A stretch of DNA of 64,000 nucleotides from JANXLS01 sp038227045 (GTDB lineage Bacteria > Planctomycetota > SZUA-567 > H5-PLA8), in assembly GCA_038227045.1 (NCBI GenBank), contig JBBRQD010000006.1:42470-106469 (forward strand), in the 5' to 3' direction. The position numbers were made by a program, and so were the translations under genes. This document shows positions 42,991 through 50,624 of the stretch, one piece after another (positions within the stretch are counted from its first letter, which is position 1; each line of letters opens with the position of its first letter). The notes under the pieces were generated by a model that was given only the letters and a program-made list of their open reading frames with translations, was not told the origin of the DNA and did not search any database.

Positions 42991-43517
42991 GCATGCGCAT
43001 TCTAGCGCGTCTTTTTTTCTATCCCACGCTTCTTTGGAATCTGGCACTCAATCGCATCGATAAAAATCGCCGCTGGTGGGATTGGATTGACGACACCGTG
43101 CTGCTCGGCGCGCTGCCCTTTGGCAGCCACGTGGCGGAACTAAAAGCACTGGGAATCGGCGCGGTCGTCAACACCTGCGACGAGTACGCCGGTCCCACAA
43201 TAAAGTACGCGGAAGCGGGCATTGAACAATGCTACATTCCGACGGTGGATTTCACGCCGCCCGCGCTGGAAGACATCGAAAAAAGCGTGCGCTTTATTCA
43301 AATGCACGCGGCAGCCGGAAGAAAAGTATTCATTCACTGCAAAGCCGGCCGGGGCCGCAGCGTGACGGTCGCCGCGTGCTATTTAATCGCAAAGGGCTAT
43401 ACGCCGGAAGCCGCCCAAAAACTGCTGATTGACAAGCGCCCGCACGTCAATCCGCTGGTTTACAAAAGAGCAGTTGTGCAAGAATTCGCGGAGAAACAGC
43501 TGCGAAGAGTGAATTAA
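42987..43517 (+). CDS. PTPMT1-like dual-specificity phosphatase
   Basis: 176 residues from ATG 42987, sharing ATGA with the stop of the previous gene, a sign of translational coupling. The phosphatase loop is IHCKAGRGRSVTVAACYL (CX5R), and the upstream WWDWIDDTVLLGALPF resembles the mitochondrial PTPMT1 family, which removes phosphate from phosphatidylglycerophosphate during cardiolipin synthesis. A bacterial role in phospholipid synthesis is a fair guess. A general Asp is likely in TVDFTPP. An N-terminal basic/hydrophobic stretch (RILARLFFYPTLLW) may bind the membrane. Confidence 0.82.
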   Translation: MSMRILARLFFYPTLLWNLALNRIDKNRRWWDWIDDTVLLGALPFGSHVAELKALGIGAVVNTCDEYAGPTIKYAEAGIEQCYIPTVDFTPPALEDIEKSVRFIQMHAAAGRKVFIHCKAGRGRSVTVAACYLIAKGYTPEAAQKLLIDKRPHVNPLVYKRAVVQEFAEKQLRRVN

Positions 43518-44335
43518 TCTTCCGGCGCAAAAGCTGAAAGATACGTCGCCAGAAACTCGTCCTGTCCCAGCAACGCTTGCGCCGCGCATATCGTCTCGTG
43601 TAACGCGGGGCGGCACGGATCGCAGATCACCGAATCGATTCCGGTGGCCAGCAACATCGCCAGATAAACGTGGTTCAGCAGTCCGCGGCGCGGCATGTTG
43701 AATGACACGTTCGATAGTCCGGCAATCAGGTGCGACGCGGGCCAGCGGCGGCGCAGTTCGCGCACAGATTCCAGCACCGCGCGCGGAAGCTGCGGGTCGA
43801 ACGCCAGAGGCAAAACCTGCGGGTCGAGAAACTGGCGCTCTTCGGGAATGCCGGCTTGAAGCATCCATTTCCGCAATACTTCGGCGCGTTTCACGCGGTC
43901 CGGAGTCAGTCCGGTGACGCCTTCGCTGTCGGCGAGAACGACGATCGCGCCGGCCTTGTGCCGCGCGGCCAATTCGAGCGCGATTGCAATTTTGTCGTTG
44001 TCGGGAGAGTTCAAATTGACAATCGTCCCCGGCCGGCCCGCCAATCGTTCCAACGCCGCCGCCTGGCATATCGAATGCGCCGAATCGATGACGATGCCCG
44101 TCTGGGCCGGCATTTCGGGCAGCACGGTGTCGAGAATCCAGAGCATGTCGCCGGTTTCGCGCGCGTTGTCGCCGGACGCGTTGATATCGAGATGCGTCGC
44201 TCCCGACGTGATCTGCCGCCGCGCTTCGCGTTTCACAACCGCGGCGTTGCGGCCCGAAACCGCTTCCCGAAAACGCTCGCGATGCGTATTGAGCCGTTCG
44301 CCAATCAAGACAAAGGATGGAGAGAACTCGGACAT
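43514..44335 (-). CDS. Pterin-binding methyltransferase (MetH/AcsE/DHPS-like)
   Basis: 273 residues of TIM-barrel type. Pterin-binding features: FVLIGERLNTHRERFREAV, GATHLDINASGD, IVIDSAHS, IVNLNSPDND, HLIAGLSNVSFNMPRR. These match the family of methyltetrahydrofolate methyltransferases (the folate part of MetH, AcsE and MtrH-like) rather than dihydropteroate synthase. The acceptor is unknown; no corrinoid-protein gene is near. Its folate use would fit with the glycine cleavage genes just downstream on the same strand side. It meets the phosphatase gene with a four-base convergent overlap. Confidence 0.82.
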   Translation of the reverse strand: MSEFSPSFVLIGERLNTHRERFREAVSGRNAAVVKREARRQITSGATHLDINASGDNARETGDMLWILDTVLPEMPAQTGIVIDSAHSICQAAALERLAGRPGTIVNLNSPDNDKIAIALELAARHKAGAIVVLADSEGVTGLTPDRVKRAEVLRKWMLQAGIPEERQFLDPQVLPLAFDPQLPRAVLESVRELRRRWPASHLIAGLSNVSFNMPRRGLLNHVYLAMLLATGIDSVICDPCRPALHETICAAQALLGQDEFLATYLSAFAPED

Positions 44336-44444
44336 GGCCGCAGCTCCGTCGGGATGAATGTAGCGTTGAAAAAATGTTCAGATTAAAGGCGCTGCAATAC
44401 TCGACTCCAGCGATCCTATATCAAAACACCCGAATCTCTAGCTT

Positions 44445-45239
44445 CTAAATAACCCCCAACTCCGATTCATGCAGCACCTTGCCCCATTTCAAGCGCTGCG
44501 CCCGCATGTCGATATTAATCAGCCGCACGTGCGAACCATTTCGGGCGAATCCGTATGCCCGCGTGTTCTTGATCCAGCCGCCCAGATTGAACAGCGTCAT
44601 GCCCTTGTAACGCCGCACGCCGGGGCGGTGCGAATGGCCCAGCACGACGCCGCGCACGCCGCCCTCCGGGGAAATTTCGTCGGCGAGCGCTTTGATCCGC
44701 CGCACGACCGGCAGCGGCCATTTGAACGGAAGCATCATCGCCATGGGAATCTTCCCGTACATGCGGTCGATGATTTTCCAGACAAGATGCTTGGTGCGCG
44801 AGTCTTGGCGGTGCGGGCCGTACTTTTTTTCGTTCATCGCCCGAATACGCGTCGCGGGGCAGCCATCGCCCTTGAGCTTGTTGTACACGGCGTGCCCGTG
44901 AAGATAGAGGATACCGTCAATGAGCGCGAACTCCTCGCCGTCGTCGGTGCAGGCGTCGTGATTGCCGCGGAAATAAACGACGTCCCTCACGCCTGCCGCC
45001 TTGCAGACTTTGCGGATGCGGTGCTCGTAGTCACGGGCCTGTTCGGCGCTCGTGTACCAGTGATCGACGATGTCGCCCAGCAGCAGCACGCGCTCGAACC
45101 CTTCGACCAGCGGCGCGAGGACTTCAGGCGAACGCGCGTGTGTGATGACGCGTCCCATATGCAGATCGGAGAGCGCCAGCGTGCTGGAGTACGCGCCCGC
45201 CCCAATCCCTGTCTTCTTGGTTGGCTTCGAAGTGCTCAT
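44445..45239 (-). CDS. LpxH-like metallophosphoesterase
   Basis: 264 residues. All five calcineurin-like motifs are readable: LALSDLHMGR, LLGDIVDHWY, YFRGNHDAC, LYLHGHAVYNK and VLGHSHRPGVRRYKG, followed by LFNLGGW. This arrangement is seen in UDP-2,3-diacylglucosamine hydrolase (LpxH) and relatives, which act at the inner membrane in lipid A synthesis. A basic segment (RTKHLVWKIIDRMYGKIP) could contact the membrane. Assignment to LpxH itself is uncertain. Confidence 0.8.
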   Translation of the reverse strand: MSTSKPTKKTGIGAGAYSSTLALSDLHMGRVITHARSPEVLAPLVEGFERVLLLGDIVDHWYTSAEQARDYEHRIRKVCKAAGVRDVVYFRGNHDACTDDGEEFALIDGILYLHGHAVYNKLKGDGCPATRIRAMNEKKYGPHRQDSRTKHLVWKIIDRMYGKIPMAMMLPFKWPLPVVRRIKALADEISPEGGVRGVVLGHSHRPGVRRYKGMTLFNLGGWIKNTRAYGFARNGSHVRLINIDMRAQRLKWGKVLHESELGVI

Positions 45240-45263
45240 GCGGCCCCGTTCCGCTTGCCCGCT

Positions 45264-46025
45264 TCACCGTCTGAAATTCCACTCATCGCGGCCATACTTT
45301 TCTGCAAGCAAAACGCATGCGCGCTCGTTTTCAGCGTCGCTCGGTTTGGCCGAAAGAATCGTATCCTCTGGAAGGAACTTCGCCAACTCACGCGTGAAAG
45401 TTTCAAGATCGTGCGGCGCACCGCATTCGCTCAAACTCGTGAGGAACTCGCGGTGGCCGCGGCCGGCGCGGTAATCGGGAATCGACGACGGAAAACGCAG
45501 TAGCCGCTCGATGCGGCCCCAATCCGGATCGGCCAGCAGTGTGCCGTGGACTACGACGCTGTGCCGCTTGCGCGCCTGTGAATTGCCCGCGATCTTGCGC
45601 AGCGTTCCGTCGGCACACAACACGGCGAGGTCCGAGAGGCCCGCTTCTTTGATACGCAGTCCCCAGCACTCAAGCAGCCGAACCAGCGGCGCAAGCGCCG
45701 CATACATCGCGCCGCGAATCGTCTCCGATCCAGGCAAATCCGCGAAGCGATAAAACGCCGAAAAGTTGATCGCGCCCGGTCCAATTACCACAGTGCCGCC
45801 GCCGGAATGTCGTCGTAGCACGGGAACTTTTTCGGCGCGCGCGGCGTCGAGATTCGCCTCGCGCGTGGACTCCTGGCCCGTGCCGAGAATGACGGCGGGA
45901 ACTGAGGGTTGCCAAATCCGCCACGTATTTGGACTCGTATTTTCTTCGATGCAGAGATGAATGGCTTCTTCGAGCGCGAGGTCTTCGGCGGGGGAGGGTG
46001 CGGTAAAGTTTAAGAGACGATGCAT
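45264..46025 (-). CDS. Lipoate-protein ligase family protein
   Basis: 253 residues. The BPL/LplA family motifs are complete: ALEEAIHLCIEENTSPNTWRIWQP, VPVLRRHSGGGTVVIGPGAINFS, and KIAGNSQARKRHSVVVHGTLLAD with the catalytic Lys. The gene follows gcvPB by nine bases on the same strand, so it most likely attaches lipoate (or octanoate) to GcvH. Typical length for the short lipoate ligase or LipM/LipL class. Confidence 0.88.
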   Translation of the reverse strand: MHRLLNFTAPSPAEDLALEEAIHLCIEENTSPNTWRIWQPSVPAVILGTGQESTREANLDAARAEKVPVLRRHSGGGTVVIGPGAINFSAFYRFADLPGSETIRGAMYAALAPLVRLLECWGLRIKEAGLSDLAVLCADGTLRKIAGNSQARKRHSVVVHGTLLADPDWGRIERLLRFPSSIPDYRAGRGHREFLTSLSECGAPHDLETFTRELAKFLPEDTILSAKPSDAENERACVLLAEKYGRDEWNFRR

Positions 46026-46034
46026 GTGTCCGTT

Positions 46035-47489
46035 TCAATCGCACCCGCAGAACCGCAGATCCAAATCCTTCGCCGCTTTCGTCTCATCGACTTTGCCTAC
46101 GACCGTCGTATGCGGCGCGCCGATGACCAGTTCCGGCGTTTCGAGCGCTTCTTTGGCGATCGCTTCCATTGCCTCGCAGAATTTGTCGAGCGTCGCTTTG
46201 CTTTCCGTTTCAGTCGGCTCGATCATCATCGCTTCTTTGACGACGAGCGGAAAATAAATTGTCGGCGGGTGGAAGCCGTAATCGATGAGCCGCTTGGCGA
46301 TGTGCAGCGTGCGCACGCCTTTTTTGAGCATCTCGTCGGTCGGCTGGATAATGAATTCGTGCATGCACGGCGACGCCATCGGGCGACGGTATGTTTTCGA
46401 CAGGCGCTGAAAGACGTAGGCCGCGTTGAGCACCGCGTTTTTGCCGATCTCCGGCAATCCGTCGCTGCCGTGATGGCGCATGTACGTGTACGCGCGCACG
46501 AGCACGTTCGCGTTGCCGTGGAATGTCGAGACGCGCCCGATGCTCGCCGGCTTGTCGTACGCGAGTTCGAATTGCGCGCCGCTTTTCTTCACGTACGGCA
46601 CCGGCAAAAATTGACGCAGGCGTTCTTTCACGCCCACCGGACCCGCGCCGGGGCCGCCGCCGCCGTGCGGTGTGGAAAATGTTTTGTGCAAATTCAAATG
46701 AACCACGTCGAAGCCCATATCGCCCGGCCGCGCAACGCCGAGAATCGCGTTCAAATTCGCGCCGTCGTAATACAGCAGCCCGCCGACGTCGTGGACCTTC
46801 TTTTGAATGACGCGAATCTGCGATTCGAAAAGCCCAAGCGTGTTAGGATTGGTGAGCATCAGCGCAGCGACGGTGTCGTCGAGCGCCGCATCCAAACCGG
46901 CGAGATCGACTTCGCCCGCGTCGGTTCCCGGAATCGAAACCACCTCGTATCCGCAGAGCGCCGCGCTGGCGGGATTGGTTCCGTGCGCCGCGGTCGGGAC
47001 AAGCACTTTGGTGCGCTTCGTGTCGCCGCGCGATGTGTGATACGCCTTGATCAGCATGATGCCGGTCAATTCGCCGTGCGCGCCGGCCAGCGAATTGAGA
47101 GTGACTTCGTCCATGCCGGTGATTTCGCTCAAGCCCCGCTCGAGTTCGTAGAATACTTCGAGCGTGCCCTGTGCGGTGTCCACAGGCTGCAACGGATGCA
47201 TCATCGCAAAACCAGGATCGCGCGCGACAGCTTCGTTGATCTTCGGGTTGTATTTCATCGTGCACGACCCGAGCGGATAAAACGTGCTGTCGATGCCAAC
47301 TTGGCGGCGGCTGAGCGCAAGAATATGCCGCACGAATTCAAGTTCGCTGACCTCCGGAAGACCGGACGAACTCTTTCGCAGCAGCCCCGGCGGTAGAATC
47401 TGCTCGGGCGTCTTGATACCGGCCGGTGTTTCCGCTGGATAATAGTTTCCGGTGCGGCCTTTGTGCGATTTTTCGAAGATCAATTCCAC
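46035..47489 (-). CDS. gcvPB: Glycine dehydrogenase (decarboxylating) subunit 2
   Basis: 484 residues, the size of the second chain of the split P-protein. The PLP-lysine site is LNLHKTFSTPHGGGGPGAGPVGV; other marks are GSCTMKYNPKINE, AAHGTNPASAALCGYEVVSIP and YDGANLNAILG. With subunit 1 it decarboxylates glycine and passes the aminomethyl group to GcvH. Start is GTG with AGGA ten bases upstream. It is followed by the ligase gene and preceded by gcvPA (64 bases). Confidence 0.95.
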   Translation of the reverse strand: MELIFEKSHKGRTGNYYPAETPAGIKTPEQILPPGLLRKSSSGLPEVSELEFVRHILALSRRQVGIDSTFYPLGSCTMKYNPKINEAVARDPGFAMMHPLQPVDTAQGTLEVFYELERGLSEITGMDEVTLNSLAGAHGELTGIMLIKAYHTSRGDTKRTKVLVPTAAHGTNPASAALCGYEVVSIPGTDAGEVDLAGLDAALDDTVAALMLTNPNTLGLFESQIRVIQKKVHDVGGLLYYDGANLNAILGVARPGDMGFDVVHLNLHKTFSTPHGGGGPGAGPVGVKERLRQFLPVPYVKKSGAQFELAYDKPASIGRVSTFHGNANVLVRAYTYMRHHGSDGLPEIGKNAVLNAAYVFQRLSKTYRRPMASPCMHEFIIQPTDEMLKKGVRTLHIAKRLIDYGFHPPTIYFPLVVKEAMMIEPTETESKATLDKFCEAMEAIAKEALETPELVIGAPHTTVVGKVDETKAAKDLDLRFCGCD

Positions 47490-47553
47490 TGATTAAGATT
47501 CCTGGTTTCGAGTTTCAGATTCCAAATTTTTAGATCGGGTTACTCTGTAAAGT

Positions 47554-48897
47554 TCAGCCGACCGAACCGACCGCCTTCACATAAGCCTCAATCTCCTCGA
47601 CGCTCCGTTTCTCGGTCACCGCCGCGAGAATCTGGTGCGAGCGCGCTGGGTCGTACTGGCCCAGATCCAGCCCGCCGAGGATGCCTTGTTTCAACATGCC
47701 GCTCAGAATTTCTTTCGCGGGCTTTTCGGTTTCGTAGACAAATTCGTTGAATGCCGCGTACTCCGGCACGCTCTTGACGCCCTTCGCGCCGCGTAATTTT
47801 TCGCGCAGCAACTGCGTCATTCCCGCGCTCAGTTCGCCGGCGCGGCGCAGGCCGCTTGGGCCGACGCAGCAGAGATAAAAATGTGCCATCATCGCGCAGA
47901 GCGCTTCGTTCGTGCAGATGTTGCTTGTCGCTTTTTCGCGGCGAATGTGCTGCTCGCGCGCTTGCAGCGTGAGCGTAAACGCGCGCCGGCCTTGCACGTC
48001 CACCGTCTGGCCCACCAAGCGGCCCGGCATCTTGCGGACGAGTTCTTTTTTGCACGCGAGATAGCCCAGATACGGCCCGCCGAATTGCATTGGCACGCCG
48101 AGCGCCTGCGCTTCGCCGCAGACGATGTCCGCGCCGAGTTCTCCCGCCGCTTCGATCAGTCCAAACGCAAACGGGTTGCTCGCTGCCACCAGCAGCGCGC
48201 CGTTTTGATGCACCGTTTCCGACAGCGGGCGCGTGTCGTCGACCGCGCCGTAGAAATTCGGATAGCCCACGACGACTGCTGCGACGCCGTCTTTCGCCGC
48301 CTTCGCCAAACCGCTCAGATCGCTCTTGAATTCGCCGTGCTTTGGCGGAACGATCTGCACTTCGACATTTTGAACGCGCAACAAGGACTTGACCGTCTGG
48401 ATATAATTCGGGTGAACCGTTCCATCGATCACAACCAGATTGCGCGCGGTATGGCGCAGCGCCATCTGGCAGCCTTCCACCAGCGCCGTCCCGCCATCGT
48501 ACAGGCTGGCGTTCGACACATCGCAGCCGCAGAGCGTCGCCATCATGCTTTGATATTCGTAAATGATCTGCAAAATGCCCTGGCTGATTTCGGGCTGGTA
48601 CGGCGTATAAGCGCTGTACAATTCGCCGCGCAGAATTAACTGATCGACGACCGGCGGAATGAAATGGTCGTACGCCCCAGCGCCGAGGAAGCAGGTGAGA
48701 TTGTGCGCGGAGCGATTCTTGCGCGCGCGGCGGGCCATCTCGGCGCTTAGTTCCATTTCGCCCAAGCCCTTGGGCAGGTTGAGCGGCGCGGCGAGAACTT
48801 CAGCCGGCAAATGCGCGAACAATTCCTCGAGCGTTTTCACGCCCACGGCTTGCAGCATGGTGTCGCGTTCGGTCTTCGTGTGCGGGATATACGTCAT
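47554..48897 (-). CDS. gcvPA: Glycine dehydrogenase (decarboxylating) subunit 1
   Basis: 447 residues from ATG 48897; the frame extends 28 codons upstream through a palindrome and that part is rejected. Marks of the first split P-protein chain: YIPHTKTERDTMLQAVG, CFLGAGAYDHFIPP, YTPYQPEISQGILQIIYEYQ, SLYDGGTALVEGCQMA and ICTNEALCAMMAHFYLCCVG. The split gcvPA/gcvPB form is common outside Proteobacteria. Confidence 0.95.
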   Translation of the reverse strand: MTYIPHTKTERDTMLQAVGVKTLEELFAHLPAEVLAAPLNLPKGLGEMELSAEMARRARKNRSAHNLTCFLGAGAYDHFIPPVVDQLILRGELYSAYTPYQPEISQGILQIIYEYQSMMATLCGCDVSNASLYDGGTALVEGCQMALRHTARNLVVIDGTVHPNYIQTVKSLLRVQNVEVQIVPPKHGEFKSDLSGLAKAAKDGVAAVVVGYPNFYGAVDDTRPLSETVHQNGALLVAASNPFAFGLIEAAGELGADIVCGEAQALGVPMQFGGPYLGYLACKKELVRKMPGRLVGQTVDVQGRRAFTLTLQAREQHIRREKATSNICTNEALCAMMAHFYLCCVGPSGLRRAGELSAGMTQLLREKLRGAKGVKSVPEYAAFNEFVYETEKPAKEILSGMLKQGILGGLDLGQYDPARSHQILAAVTEKRSVEEIEAYVKAVGSVG

Positions 48898-48908
48898 TAT
48901 CGATTCCG

Positions 48909-48985
48909 GAAAGTGGAAGGGGCGTCTCGCCCCTTTCAGTAATTTATACGCGCTCAAAGAGGGCCGGGACGGCCCTCCCACTTTC
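48909..48985. repeat. Compound palindrome between gcvH and gcvPA
   Basis: Three nested stems: outer GAAAGTGG / CCACTTTC enclosing AAGGGGCG / CGCCCCTT and GAGGGCC / GGCCCTC. It fills nearly the entire gap and touches the gcvH stop codon. It may fold in the RNA between gcvH and gcvPA. It does not resemble the glycine riboswitch. Confidence 0.65.
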
Positions 48986-49374
48986 TACAGCGTTGCGAGG
49001 AATGCCGTGTACGCGGCGGCGTCGAGCAGTTGATCCAGTTCACCGGGCGCGCTCAATTCGATCTTGACCATCCAGCCCGCGCCGTAGCAATCGGTGTTGA
49101 TCGTCTCCGGCGCTTTCGTCAGTTCGGCATTGACCGCTGCGATCTTTCCGCTCACCGGGCTGTAAATGTCGCTGGCCGCTTTCACCGATTCGACGACGCC
49201 CACTGGTTTCATGAATTTCGCGTCCGCTCCCATTTTGGGAAGTTCGACGAAGACGATGTCGCCCAACGCGTGCTGCGCATGATCGGTGATGCCGATCGTC
49301 GCCACGTTGCCGTCAACCTTCACCCACTCGTGTTCCTTGGAATATTTCAAGCCTGCCGGGACATGTTCTGACAT
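48985..49374 (-). CDS. gcvH: Glycine cleavage system H protein
   Basis: 129 residues, normal length. It begins LKYSKEHEWVKVDGNVATIG and carries the lipoyl site GVVESVKAASDIYSPVSG with Lys65. The C-terminal MVKIELSAPGELDQLLDAAAY is typical. It shuttles the aminomethyl group between P and T proteins. GGAG precedes the ATG. Confidence 0.96.
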   Translation of the reverse strand: MSEHVPAGLKYSKEHEWVKVDGNVATIGITDHAQHALGDIVFVELPKMGADAKFMKPVGVVESVKAASDIYSPVSGKIAAVNAELTKAPETINTDCYGAGWMVKIELSAPGELDQLLDAAAYTAFLATL

Positions 49375-49437
49375 GTGTGATGCTCCGTTTTATCGAATGA
49401 TTCCGCACTGTTTTAGACGCAAAAAAATTATCTACGC

Positions 49438-50526
49438 TCACTTCGCGGGCTTATAGAACGGCTTTTCGACGACCGTTGCGTCGATGCGCGAGGTTCGGAC
49501 TTCGGCCTGGACCGTCGCGCCGAGCGGCGCGCTGCCGGTTTTGACGAGCGCCAGCGCGATCGCGGAATTGACGCTCGGCCCGAATGTGCCGCTGGTCACT
49601 TCTCCGATCTTTTCATCGCCCGCGTAAATCGGATGACCCGCGCGCGCCGGCAAGCGGCCCGCGAATTTCAGCGCCACCAGCGTCCGGGGAATTCCATTTT
49701 TCTCCTGCGCGCGCAACGCGGCCGCGCCGACAAATTCCTTATCCAGCGACAGCGCCCAGTTCAACCCGGCTTCGAGCGGCGTGATTTCCTCCGACAATTC
49801 GTGGCCATACAGCGGCAGGCAGCATTCCAGACGCAGCGTGTCGCGCGCGCCCAGGCCGCAGGGCAGCACGCCGAACGGCTTGCCGGCTTCCATGAGCGCC
49901 GACCAGACTTTGACGGCCTCCGCCTTTGGAAAAAACAATTCGACGCCGTTCTTCTCGCCCGTGTAGCCGCTGCGCGACACAATCGCGTTCACGCCGGCGA
50001 CCTCGGCGGAGATCATGCGAAAACGCTTGAGTTTTGAAATCGGTGCCGAGCATAATTTGGCGAGAATGTCGAACGTCTTCGGGCCTTGCAGATCGAGCTT
50101 GTGGGTCTCGGGAGTCAAATCGCGAAGCGTGGCGTTTTTCAGGTGCGACTTGAGCGCTTCGATGTCCGAGAGTCGCGTGCCGGCGTTGGTGACGATGTAA
50201 TAGTCGTTGTCGGCTTGCTTGAACACGATCAGGTCGTCGAGCACCGTGCCGCGTTCGTTGCAGAGAAGAGTGTAACGCCCCTGTCCATTCTCCATGCCCG
50301 TGAGATCGCGGCTCACCGCGGCTTGCAGGCTCTCGAGCGCGCCCGGTCCTTCCACACGCACTTCGCCCATGTGGCCGGTGTCGAAGAGTCCCGCGTTTTG
50401 ACGCGTGGCGTGGTGTTCCTGAAGGATGTGCGTCGGGTAATCGACGGGCATGTCCCAACCGCCAAAGTCGATGACTTTTGCGCCGAGCGCGAGATGCGTT
50501 TCATACAATGCGGTGCGGTTGGCCAA
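49438..50526 (-). CDS. gcvT: Aminomethyltransferase (glycine cleavage T protein)
   Basis: 362 residues. T-protein marks: LGAKVIDFGGWDMPVDYP, GLFDTGHMGEVRVEG with the catalytic Asp region, SRSGYTGEKNGVELFF, GLGARDTLRLECCLPLYGHEL, and VTSGTFGPSVNSAIALALV. It moves the one-carbon unit to tetrahydrofolate and releases ammonia. The start is TTG with AAGGGGG nine bases upstream; no in-frame ATG lies near. First gene of the gcv run. Confidence 0.95.
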   Translation of the reverse strand: MANRTALYETHLALGAKVIDFGGWDMPVDYPTHILQEHHATRQNAGLFDTGHMGEVRVEGPGALESLQAAVSRDLTGMENGQGRYTLLCNERGTVLDDLIVFKQADNDYYIVTNAGTRLSDIEALKSHLKNATLRDLTPETHKLDLQGPKTFDILAKLCSAPISKLKRFRMISAEVAGVNAIVSRSGYTGEKNGVELFFPKAEAVKVWSALMEAGKPFGVLPCGLGARDTLRLECCLPLYGHELSEEITPLEAGLNWALSLDKEFVGAAALRAQEKNGIPRTLVALKFAGRLPARAGHPIYAGDEKIGEVTSGTFGPSVNSAIALALVKTGSAPLGATVQAEVRTSRIDATVVEKPFYKPAK

Positions 50527-50624
50527 GACGCGATGCCCCCTTTTTGATTCAATCGATTAATTGAATTCGAACAGAAATCATAAAGAAAATGTGAACGGGA
50601 AAAAGCGAAAATCGGCGGGAAACT

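Noticed and set aside
46020..47396. 458-codon open frame antisense to gcvPB
   Set aside because: Same reasoning: shadow of a conserved enzyme gene in GC-rich DNA.
50527..50624. Glycine riboswitch before gcvT
   Set aside because: The 98-base leader is A/T-rich and shows none of the paired aptamer motifs or a stable multi-helix fold.
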